Positions 27,478 to 35,232 of a DNA stretch of 64,000 bases are shown piece by piece. The stretch's first letter is position 1; every line of letters starts with the position of its first letter. Both the position numbers and the translations under genes were made by a program. The DNA lies in contig JAJQEC010000051.1 of assembly GCA_021201815.1 (NCBI GenBank), forward strand, positions 1-64,000, written 5' to 3'. This DNA is from Candidatus Azobacteroides sp. (GTDB lineage: Bacteria; Bacteroidota; Bacteroidia; Bacteroidales; WRGA01). The notes beneath the pieces were generated by a model. That model saw only the letters and a program-made list of their open reading frames with translations. It searched no databases and was not told where the DNA came from.

Positions 27478-27509
27478 CAAATATACAACACTAAACTGCA
27501 AAATACAAA
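27478..27509 (-). promoter_or_regulatory. Promoter of the structured RNA candidate
   Basis: On the minus strand TTTG (27509-27506), 20 bp, then TATATTTG (27485-27478). This is one of the best consensus matches in the window, and no protein gene lies downstream. Confidence 0.6.
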
Positions 27510-27719
27510 TATTTAACTAAAAAAATGTAATTTTATTTTTGTATTAACCAGGTAATTTTGTCTGAAATAAGCTTGAAATACCTTCTATAAGTATTCTGCC
27601 ATGCTTCTTTTTGCAGTTTTTCCATGATTTTACAAACATGTATTCTATGTATAGTATTGTATGCCATTCAACAGTATGCAGTGGAGAAGTATGTGTTGTA
27701 TGGAAAATGGAAATTAACA

Positions 27720-27749
27720 CCGGGACAAATGGAACAAACTTTGTCCCGG
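27720..27749 (-). terminator. Hairpin after the Mef-type exporter gene
   Basis: CCGGGACAAA (27720-27729) pairs perfectly with TTTGTCCCGG (27740-27749). It lies 8 bp after the exporter stop on the minus strand. The T-run is short. Confidence 0.55.
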
Positions 27750-27756
27750 CATATTC

Positions 27757-28965
27757 TCATCTTCTTTTATCCAGATTCATGATGGATTTTATAAAAAATG
27801 AAAGTATTCCGACAAAAGTCACAATACAGCCTGCGATAATGAAACCGGAAGTTAATCCGATATGGTCGGAAATGTATCCGGTTCCCAGCAGTCCCAGCAT
27901 GGAGGGAAGAATAGAAAAGCTCATGAAGGTAGAAAAAACTCTTCCTAGCATGGCCGGTTCTATTTTTTCCTGTACCAGTGCGGTAAAGGAACTGTAATAA
28001 AAAGCTCTGGCAACACCGGCTAATGTGGTAAGCAATACAAAGAGTGCGAATGCCTGCGGGGAAAGCAATCCTGAAAACAGAAAAGAGGCTCCGAGTATCA
28101 GATAAGAGAAATTAATAAGAGCCGCTTTATTGAATCTATGTTTCCGAATGCTTAGTAATCCGCCGCCGATCAAACTTCCCACACTCCAGACAATTTCAAC
28201 AAGGCTTACCTGAAAGGCATTTCCCTGAAAATGATTTAATGTCATAAGGGGGAAAAGAACACTGACAGGTACAATGAAGAATGTGCTTATAATGGAAAAT
28301 AAAAAGAGTAGGTTTAATCCTTTTTGCGTAGTAATAATTGTAATTCCTTCTTTTATTTCCTTCCATGCATTTCTTTCCTCATCTTCTTTTTTTACGGGAT
28401 CCGGGATTTTTACGAAAAGCAGGGTGATACAGGCAAAAGCAGCTCCTGCAATATCGAGTATTAATACCTTTCCTATGGGAAAAAGGGTAATGAGTAAGGC
28501 GCCTAATGCCGGGCCGGCAATATTGCTTATGGATTGTATCATCTGATTTATTCCTGCTACGCGTACTAATTCACCTTCCGGCGCCAGCAACGGTACAGAG
28601 GCCTGCATGGCCGGCATATGAAATGCAGAACCTACGGAACGAAGTCCCATTAATAAAAAGATATGCCATGTTTCTATATTTCCGGTGTAAAACAATATGA
28701 CCATGACCAATGTACATATTGCTATAAAAGAATCGGAAAGGATCATAATGATCTTTCTATTGTATCTGTCTACAAAAACTCCTGTGAAAAAGCCGAGAAC
28801 AGATTGAGGCAACAACGCTGCAATGGCTGCAAGAGCAAGCATTCCGGCAGATCCGGTTTCTATGCTTAACCATAATATAATGGCAAAGTTTACAACAGAA
28901 CTGGTAAGGATAGAGGCAAACTGCCCGGTCCATATAATTGCAAAAACTTTTTTCCAGTTTTTCAT
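27757..28965 (-). CDS. MFS efflux transporter, Mef macrolide-exporter type
   Basis: A 402-residue, twelve-helix inner-membrane exporter. The start (MKNWKKVFAIIWTGQFASILTSSVVNFAII-like layout), the loop 2-3 motif FFTGVFVDRYNRKIIMI, and FHMPAMQASVPLLAPE with INQMIQSISNIAGPALGALL match the Mef(A)/Mef(E) family layout closely from memory, so a macrolide or similar amphipathic substrate is plausible. No ABC-F partner of the Mel/Msr type lies beside it; the ABC-F gene at 61076 is far away. The start overlaps the stop of a 40-residue ORF by ATGA, and a hairpin-rich leader precedes both, suggesting attenuation control. Confidence 0.75.
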   Translation of the reverse strand: MKNWKKVFAIIWTGQFASILTSSVVNFAIILWLSIETGSAGMLALAAIAALLPQSVLGFFTGVFVDRYNRKIIMILSDSFIAICTLVMVILFYTGNIETWHIFLLMGLRSVGSAFHMPAMQASVPLLAPEGELVRVAGINQMIQSISNIAGPALGALLITLFPIGKVLILDIAGAAFACITLLFVKIPDPVKKEDEERNAWKEIKEGITIITTQKGLNLLFLFSIISTFFIVPVSVLFPLMTLNHFQGNAFQVSLVEIVWSVGSLIGGGLLSIRKHRFNKAALINFSYLILGASFLFSGLLSPQAFALFVLLTTLAGVARAFYYSSFTALVQEKIEPAMLGRVFSTFMSFSILPSMLGLLGTGYISDHIGLTSGFIIAGCIVTFVGILSFFIKSIMNLDKRR

Positions 28966-29084
28966 TTGTTATTTTTTGTAATAAGTTCGTATGAAACCTG
29001 CTTTTCCGGATCATATCCTTCTATAGGGTACCTCACATTTTTCTTCACCTGAGGAAGTTGCGTGCCGGTTCTTTTTTGTTTCAT
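28962..29084 (-). CDS. 40-aa ORF translationally coupled to the exporter
   Basis: The frame starts at ATG 29084 (MKQKRTGTQLPQVKK), contains YPIEGYDPEKQVSYELI and ends with a TGA that shares ATGA with the exporter start. The composition looks like a real soluble peptide: a basic N-terminus, then a mixed YDPEK segment. ATGA overlap is a hallmark of translational coupling, so this ORF probably controls entry of ribosomes into the exporter gene. Family not recognised; its product may or may not act in its own right. Confidence 0.55.
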   Translation of the reverse strand: MKQKRTGTQLPQVKKNVRYPIEGYDPEKQVSYELITKNNK

Positions 29085-29107
29085 AACGAATCGTTCATAA
29101 AGAAAGA

Positions 29108-29339
29108 AGAAGTTACTTTCCGGATAAAAGTGTACTTCTGCTGTATTCAGACAGGTACTCTTTCCGGTGATGTATAAAAGAGAATGCTTCTGGAAGAAAT
29201 TCCGGATAAAAGAAAAGCCTGTTAAAAGACTTTGGTATGAATGGCAGCCCGTAAAGACACTGCCATTTTAAAGTAAGGACAACTTCATAAAGTGTTTTAA
29301 AAGATAAAGAAGAAATAAACTAAACAAGGTGCAAAGATA
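29108..29339 (-). promoter_or_regulatory. Exporter leader: promoter and alternative hairpins
   Basis: The minus-strand -7 element TATCTTTG (29339-29332) starts a leader of about 360 nt. After the leader-peptide hairpin comes a nested stem at 29108-29139 (AGAAGT with ACTTCT, inner ACTTT with AAAGT). The word CTTTTATCCGGAA occurs twice (near 29210 and 29129), so the two regions could swap pairing partners. This is the layout expected of an antibiotic-sensing attenuator. Confidence 0.4.
29222..29266 (-). CDS. Putative 14-aa leader peptide
   Basis: ATG at 29266 opens MAVSLRAAIHTKVF and stops with TAA. The codons lie inside the 8-bp hairpin AATGGCAG 29240-29247 / CTGCCATT 29260-29267, so the start codon is in the stem. 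The opening M-x-x-S-x-R recalls the macrolide-sensing leader peptides of ermD and mef(E) (known: MTHSMRLR, MTASMRLR), but the second Arg of their R-L-R stalling motif is missing here. Function is inferred from position only. Confidence 0.35.
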   Translation of the reverse strand: MAVSLRAAIHTKVF

Positions 29340-29419
29340 AAGAAGAAACCGGATTAAAAAAAATTTATTTACAATTAAGGCATTTCAGGGTAGGAGAGAA
29401 GAGGTGTAGCAAATTTCCG

Positions 29420-30118
29420 TTAATGGGTTAATACTTCTACATCATATCCGATAAACAAACCGCTTTCGATTACGCCGGTAATTTCTTTTATTTGTTTCTC
29501 CAGGGTATTGGTTATTTCCGTAAAATGGACATCTAAAATATAATTTCCGTTTTCTGTGATCACCGGTCTATCTTTTCCCTGGGCACTTCTGAGGGTACTG
29601 CTTTCTATTCCGAGCTTTTTTATTTCCTGGTCAACATATACCAGTGCCGGAGGAAATACTTCGACTGGCACCGGAAAATTAGTTCCGAGTTTTTCCGTAC
29701 GCTTTGTTTTATCTATCAGGATATACGTTTTATTACTGTTGCGAATAAGGAGTTTTTCTTTGAACATGGCTCCCCCGCGTCCTTTGATAAGGTTATATCC
29801 GGGGTCTACTTCATCTGCTCCGTCAAATGTCCAGTCGGGCTTTTTATCCAGTAAGGTAACCTGGGGAAGGCCCAATTGAACGCAAGTGAAGGAGATTTCC
29901 ATAGAAGTGGGAATTACCCGGATATCCATTTTTTCTTTTTTCACTCTTTCGGCAATAGCCAATAAAGCAAGATAAGAAGTAGAACCGGAACCGACGCCAA
30001 TCACTTCTTTATCTTTTATCCTGGATGCTATCTCCTTCGCCAGTTGTTCTTTTTCTTTTCTGTTTGTTATGGGCACAGGCCATTTTAAGTTATCGATAAT
30101 ATTCTTTTCCCATTTCAT
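29420..30118 (-). CDS. rpiA: Ribose-5-phosphate isomerase A
   Basis: Interconverts ribose-5-phosphate and ribulose-5-phosphate in the cytosolic pentose phosphate pathway. The family motifs are intact: VIGVGSGSTSYLAL (phosphate loop, about 39-52), PTSMEI (about 80), DWTFDGADEVDP (active-site Asp, about 104-115) and KGRGGAMFKEKLL (catalytic Lys and Glu, about 121-133). The C-terminus GLFIGYDVEVL fits. The central loop STLRSAQGKDRPVITENGNYILD is complete. Length 232 aa is normal. It stands alone between the repeat-rich region and the exporter leader. Confidence 0.93.
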   Translation of the reverse strand: MKWEKNIIDNLKWPVPITNRKEKEQLAKEIASRIKDKEVIGVGSGSTSYLALLAIAERVKKEKMDIRVIPTSMEISFTCVQLGLPQVTLLDKKPDWTFDGADEVDPGYNLIKGRGGAMFKEKLLIRNSNKTYILIDKTKRTEKLGTNFPVPVEVFPPALVYVDQEIKKLGIESSTLRSAQGKDRPVITENGNYILDVHFTEITNTLEKQIKEITGVIESGLFIGYDVEVLTH

Positions 30119-30237
30119 TGGTTATGAACTTTATAAAGTTAGTAAAGGTGTTTCTACAGGAACTTTTGATATCCCTCCTGTAAATAAAAACGAATGGAAG
30201 GATATTTAGTTTAAAATAATAAGAAAAATCAGCAATG

Positions 30238-30258
30238 CCGTGAGGCCTCAACACACGG
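30238..30258 (-). repeat. REP-like A hairpin, solo copy
   Basis: A 21-bp A-type element with CCGTG at the start, the palindrome TGAGGCCTCA inside and CACGG at the end, followed by CGCTCAGGTTGACGACATTG. The same tail follows the copy at 30416-30436, so the two copies share a longer ancestor. Confidence 0.6.
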
Positions 30259-30281
30259 CGCTCAGGTTGACGACATTGGCT

Positions 30282-30361
30282 AATGTGCCAATATGCTAAT
30301 ATGTCAATGTGTCAATGTGCCAATAAGATAATGAGATAATGAGATAATAGGGGAATGTAAT
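30282..30361. repeat. Degenerate 8-bp tandem repeat, ten units
   Basis: Ten consecutive 8-mers all begin with AAT: AATGTGCC, AATATGCT, AATATGTC, AATGTGTC, AATGTGCC, AATAAGAT, AATGAGAT, AATGAGAT, AATAGGGG, AATGTAAT. The register is never lost even though the last five bases drift. It lies between two REP-like copies. Confidence 0.75.
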
Positions 30362-30389
30362 ACTATGTGTATGACTCTCCCACCGCCAA

Positions 30390-30436
30390 GCCACGGAGTG
30401 GCGCCATATCACTAACCGTGCTGCCTCAGCCCACGG
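30390..30436 (-). repeat. REP-like element copy, B then A hairpin
   Basis: B hairpin GCCAC-GGA-GTGGC (30390-30402), then an A hairpin (30416-30436, core GCTGCCTCAGC). Same orientation and spacing as the copy at 26763-26809. Confidence 0.65.
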
Positions 30437-30589
30437 CGCTCAGGTTGATGGCATTGGGTTGAAAGGAAATAGAAATCATTGTATTTTCCTGAAAAGAAAG
30501 AGGAGTGGCAGTAAAAAAGATGGCGTTTAAAGATCCGGAGAGGTATTGCTACGGATGGTTATTTTGGACTGGCTTACAGGGTAAAAGTA

Positions 30590-30626
30590 AAAAGAGGGTG
30601 CCAAACTCTTTTGAACACCCTCTTTT
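30590..30626 (-). terminator. Terminator of the GH81 gene
   Basis: AAAAGAGGGTG (30590-30600) pairs with CACCCTCTTTT (30616-30626). On the minus strand it is followed by a T-rich tail, 18 bp after the GH81 stop. Confidence 0.75.
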
Positions 30627-30644
30627 CGTTTGTTAATCTATTTT

Positions 30645-33600
30645 CTAATTTACAGCTTTGAAAACTTTGATTCCTTCTTTAGATACAATTTTTACAATGT
30701 ATACACCGGAAAGATCAGTTAACGACACTGTATGCTGTCCTTTCGAGAATATGGATTTAATTAATCTGCCATTTATGTCGAACAATGAGATTTCGGCATC
30801 CTCGTTCAACCCTGACAGGCAAAGTGTTTTTCCTGATTTGAATATTGAAATATTTTCTACGTACATGTCTTCCAGGCCGGTCGGGTCACAGTTTTCTCCT
30901 ACCGTGTATTTGATTTCTTCCGTGAAATCATCTCCTCCACCCATGTAAATACATTTTATGACAAGAGTAAGCTCGGTCCCATCTTCCACATAATTGTCAA
31001 GCAGCACGCTGTACACATTTCCGGTTTTTTCCATATAGATCTCGCGGAATCCGTCCGTATGGTCGTGCAGGTATACGTGTTCGGTGGTTCTTGTTCCTCC
31101 TGAGTATTCAATATTTACCAGTACGCCTCTTTCTACAGTTTCCAGCGAATAGGTATAATTTGTCAATACAACTCCATCCTCATCTGTAAAAGTACCTTGT
31201 CCTTCACAAGGCCCGGAAGGCGTACCGGAAGGTGTGATAAAGACAGTGATTCCTTCGGAGGTGGCAGACAATCCATCGCTGGCAGTTGCTTTTGCGGTTA
31301 ATACATGGGTACCTTCCAGCGCTCTCCATGTTACTTCGTAAGGAGCAGTCGTAGCTTCTCCTATTTTTTCATTATTCCGGAAAAATTCCACAAACAGAAT
31401 TTCTGCTTCCGTAGATTCTGCCTGAGCCGAAAGGGTAATATTTGTTCTGGCTTCAAAGGTGCTGTTGTCTGCCGGAGCAGTCAGTGTAACCGTCGGCGGA
31501 TTTTCGTTGTAGGCTACTTTGCTCACTTCCATTTTATTGGCAGCTACCGTCATGGTATGTCCATCGGAGAAGTTTACCGTAAGGGGCGCATTGTTATAAT
31601 TATGGACTACATACGTTTTTACACCGTCTTTCAGAAAAACGGCTGTAATAGGATAGTCCGCAGTGATGTTATTATCCAGTCTTCCCAATACGTTCATGGC
31701 GTGCAACCAATAATAGGTCTGTGCTTCGGAGATTCCGAATTTTATATCGTGGTTAAGATAGTCGTAATATAAGTCCACCGCCATTGCAGGGTCGGTAAAA
31801 GCCAGGAATTCCCAATACACGTCATACCACAGGTTGTCATTTTTTTCTTTTCTCAGCACACCGGTATTCGCGACCATGTCATTCCATAATTTTTTCGCAT
31901 ATAGCTGGTTTCTTCCCAGGTAAAAGGAACCGCCATGGATGGGATATAACTCGATGCCATAGGTTGCGGTAATATCTGTTGTCCAGAATGTCTGACGGTC
32001 ATATCCGTTCCCCCATATACGGGATACCAGTGCATACTTATATTCGGGTTGGAACGTACGTTCGTTAACATCCAGCCAGTATTCATTGATGGCAGTTTCT
32101 TCTGTGGTATACAGATAGATTCCGAGATCGCGGATTTCTTTGTTTCCGGTAATGGTTCCCCAGTGAATAAGGGAGGAATTGAACTGCATACTTTCGGAAG
32201 TGGACTCCTGGTCATTTCCGAATGGGAAGGTTGCAAAACCGTTTGCCCAGGAGTGTCCGGCATACGGGCTGAAATTCCTTAAATAAGGAAACATCGGGTC
32301 ATCACGGTCTGTTCCGGCACAATCTCTTATTAACATATCAATCATAGGACCGAACTGAGCTGCCTATCCGGGATTGTATTGTTCAACGAAAGCTGCGGTA
32401 TGAATAAAATATCCCCAATGGAAATGGTGGTCATTCAGATTATCGTCCTGTCCATGTCCGGCAGGATAGCCAAGTAAAGCAGACCAGTCTTCATTGTAAT
32501 AGAACAAGAAAGCCACTTCTCCGGCTTCTGCGGTCAGCCAGTCTTCCAACCGTTCTTTTACTGTTTCCAGTATTTTATCCCGGGCGGTGGTATTTCCTAC
32601 CAAGTCTGCCACTCTTGCGGTCTGTACCAATTGATTGAAAATCTGACCTTCATTATAAGAATCTGTCCATCTTTCCATGATATTGTCTTCATAGAGTGCA
32701 ATTTTCTGATTCATGACATTCAGGTCATACAATTCACTTTCTGATACGACATTCGGCAAGGTGGGTAAAATACCGTAAAACTTATTTTCTACATAGAATG
32801 TATTTCCATCCAGTGTTTTTACTTCTCCTCTTACAGATGGAAAGGAAATGCCTTCCGGTTTCGGAGAATCAGGCGCCAGATAGCCCCATTGGTGTGGCAG
32901 GAGACCTAATAATACATTTGAATTGCTGCCTTCTTTTACATCCGGGGTAACGTTGAAAGTGGTGCGAACCACAGAGGTCTGCTCATTATATTCCCAGGTA
33001 ATTTCGGTATCCGCAGGGAATACATAGGCATATTTCTGATATTCACGGGCAATCTCGGTTACATTGGCGGCAGCCGGGGGAAGAAAAACCATTGACCAGT
33101 AGTTCTTGCCATTCAGGTCGGAAGTGTAAGCATTTCCGTTTTTCTGCCAGGTTGATCCGGCAGGGGCGTATACGGCGTACCTTGCATTATTTTGTCCGTT
33201 TGTGATGATGAGCATTTCATTATCCACGGCTACTGTTCCTACGGAAACATCTACAGATGCGGTTTCGGAACTGGCTTTTGTAAAATAAAGGAACGGCATC
33301 GCCAATCCGATGGTGGCATTGAACTGATCATTCCAGTCTACACTTACGGTCCAGTCAGTATGGTCTGATACGGAAGCCTTGCTGGCATTTAATCCTGTTA
33401 CCCCTACGGTAATAGGGATAATATCACTCATCGGCTCGCGGTATTCTTCCGGACCGGAGTTAGGGACAATATACGCTACCACCAGACCACTTCCCATGGT
33501 GCGGAGAGAAAACGGATAGTTGTAAACGTTATTTACAAAGTTATTTTTTATAAGAGAAGACCACCAGTCATTGGTGGGAACCGGTTTTCCGGCGGCATTA

Positions 33601-33758
33601 CCAGTGAGATTAGGAGTACCTGAAGGGAACTTGTTGCGATTCGCTTCATCTACTCCGGGAAATGTTTTTGTGTAACTTCCTGAACCGGTAGGAATAATCT
33701 GTGCGTGTACCTGCATTCCAAGTAGAAATGCCAATAACATAAAACTAAAATACTTCAT
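30645..33758 (-). pseudogene. GH81 endo-beta-1,3-glucanase, T9SS cargo, one in-frame TAG
   Basis: A single frame of 1037 codons is interrupted only by TAG at codon 465 (32366-32364). Order: signal peptide (1-19); GH81 beta-sandwich and (alpha/alpha)6 catalytic parts (about 25-760); an Ig-like domain (about 755-845); a beta-sandwich module shared with the next gene (about 850-965); a type A T9SS sorting domain (about 968-1037). GH81 catalytic residues fall on both sides of the stop: the acid Asp443 in NDHHFHWGYF before it, and Glu518/Glu522 in GNDQESTSE after it. Family members usually have Trp in this D-P-x-W position, so TGG to TAG is the simplest origin. Without readthrough the product lacks the catalytic Glu and the export domain. 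Otherwise the gene is intact, so inactivation is recent. Confidence 0.82.
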
Positions 33759-33849
33759 GGCAATCGTGATTTTTAAGGGTAAGTAATGTATGTAATTAAT
33801 TGTAAAGGCTAGTTCGGTCAGTAAATTTCAAAAGTGAGAAAGAGAAGGA

Positions 33850-33883
33850 AAATTATCCCTGTAATTCTTTACAGGGATAATTT
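33850..33883 (-). terminator. Perfect 15-bp hairpin between locus genes
   Basis: AAATTATCCCTGTAA (33850-33864) and its exact complement (33869-33883) enclose a TTCT loop. It follows the 33899 gene and precedes GH81, so it may reduce read-through into GH81 rather than end the operon. Confidence 0.65.
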
Positions 33884-33898
33884 AAATAAACTATATGA

Positions 33899-35170
33899 TT
33901 AGTTTAAAACTTTTAAAGCAACAGTTCCGTTTGCTCCTGCTACTTTAACGATATATAAACCTTTTTCTAACGATACGGCAACTACCTCATTCTGAGCAAC
34001 TGTAGCGTTAACTAATTTACCATTGATATCATAAATGGATACCTGGTCACCTGCTGTTACATTTTCTATGAAGATGGTGTTATCTTTTGAATATGCATCT
34101 ACATCAACAGCCACAGACGGAGAAGAAATGTCTGTACTTAAGCAGACTTTACCTACTGTATAAACAAAATCTCTTGTTGTTGTCAATCCACCTGCATAAG
34201 CAAATTTAACTCTGAAAGTGATTTGCTGGCCATTAGTTGTATAGGGCAACACAGTTGTAAAGGCATTTGTACCTTCTATCTGTGCCATTCCTGTTTCAAG
34301 AAAACCTGTTGTTACATCATGCATAAAAGCTATTAAACCTGTTACTGACTCTAATAATTCCACTACTACTACTACTCCTTCATCTGTTGTTTCAAAATTA
34401 TAGGAATAATTATACGGCGTACCTTCAGATACTTCATTGTCTACTCCGGAACATTCGTCGTTTTTTCCCGGATCTACCATAGAAACTGTGAAGTTAATAG
34501 TGTATGTTTTAGAAACACTTGCGTCTTCAGTAGCTGTTACGACTACTGTAGCTGTTCCTGGTAAAGAAGCAGCCTGTGTAATAACAGGAGTATATTCGCT
34601 ATTTGAAGTGGTTGCTGCTACTGTAGGAACTGTAGTAGTACCATAAGGCAGTTCGATATCATAAGAAGTTCTTGCTCCGACAAAGTTAGGAACAGACACT
34701 CCATCCACTGTTAACGTTGCCAGGTTTACATCATATACAGGGGCATCTCCACAAGTTACAGTCCAGTCAATATCAGGTTGCTGGATGTTAAATTGCTTTT
34801 CACCGGCACCTTCATAGATTATAAATAAAACACCTACATACATATCGCCAACTCCATCCGGAGCAGTAAAAGTTGATCTTATGATGTTATTATTGTCGGG
34901 ATCTGCAGTAAAGGTAAGAGCAGTTCCTCCCACACCATTGATATTAATTCCGACATTGGCAAGTGGCACATTTGATATATTTTCATCCGATTCTAGTTTT
35001 ATTTCATACTCACCACCGCCAAGAGACTGGCAACTCATATTGATTGTTTTACTGCCATCACTTGAAGTGACAGGGGTATCACAATACTGAATCTGTGCCG
35101 TAAGGAAAGGAATACTTACCAAAAGGCCCAGGATAAGTGAAAAGCTACGCTTAAGTAAATTAGTTTTCAT
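33899..35170 (-). CDS. Secreted multi-beta-sandwich protein with T9SS sorting domain
   Basis: A 423-residue exported protein, probably a surface glycan-binding partner of GH81. Signal peptide (1-25), an N-terminal beta-sandwich starting at YCDTPVTSSDGSK (about 28-140), a cadherin-like beta-sandwich (about 148-232, NLATLTVDGVSVPNFV to YTINFTV), then the module shared with GH81 (about 238-345: NYSYNFETTDEGVVV to DFVYTVGKVC), and a type A T9SS sorting domain (about 350-423, VSIYDINGKLVN and LEKGLYIVKV). No catalytic residues of a known glycosidase were seen. Binding to beta-1,3-glucan is inferred from the neighbourhood and the shared module. Confidence 0.7.
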   Translation of the reverse strand: MKTNLLKRSFSLILGLLVSIPFLTAQIQYCDTPVTSSDGSKTINMSCQSLGGGEYEIKLESDENISNVPLANVGININGVGGTALTFTADPDNNNIIRSTFTAPDGVGDMYVGVLFIIYEGAGEKQFNIQQPDIDWTVTCGDAPVYDVNLATLTVDGVSVPNFVGARTSYDIELPYGTTTVPTVAATTSNSEYTPVITQAASLPGTATVVVTATEDASVSKTYTINFTVSMVDPGKNDECSGVDNEVSEGTPYNYSYNFETTDEGVVVVVELLESVTGLIAFMHDVTTGFLETGMAQIEGTNAFTTVLPYTTNGQQITFRVKFAYAGGLTTTRDFVYTVGKVCLSTDISSPSVAVDVDAYSKDNTIFIENVTAGDQVSIYDINGKLVNATVAQNEVVAVSLEKGLYIVKVAGANGTVALKVLN

Positions 35171-35191
35171 AAAAATTTGTTTTTTAAAGAA

Positions 35192-35214
35192 GGGGTATTT
35201 GTATAAAATACCCC
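35192..35214 (-). terminator. Hairpin after the 35233 gene
   Basis: GGGGTATTT (35192-35200) pairs with AAATACCCC (35206-35214), 18 bp after the stop of the minus-strand gene at 35233. A modest T-rich tail follows. Like the hairpin at 33850, it sits between genes of the same locus. Confidence 0.55.
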
Positions 35215-35232
35215 TATGGTTAATAGAATTAA

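Noticed and set aside
11486-33758. Genome-wide recoding of TAG or TGA
   Set aside because: TAG ends normal genes here (the 2436-3032 and Nramp genes) and all other long genes lack in-frame stops, so only local events are possible.
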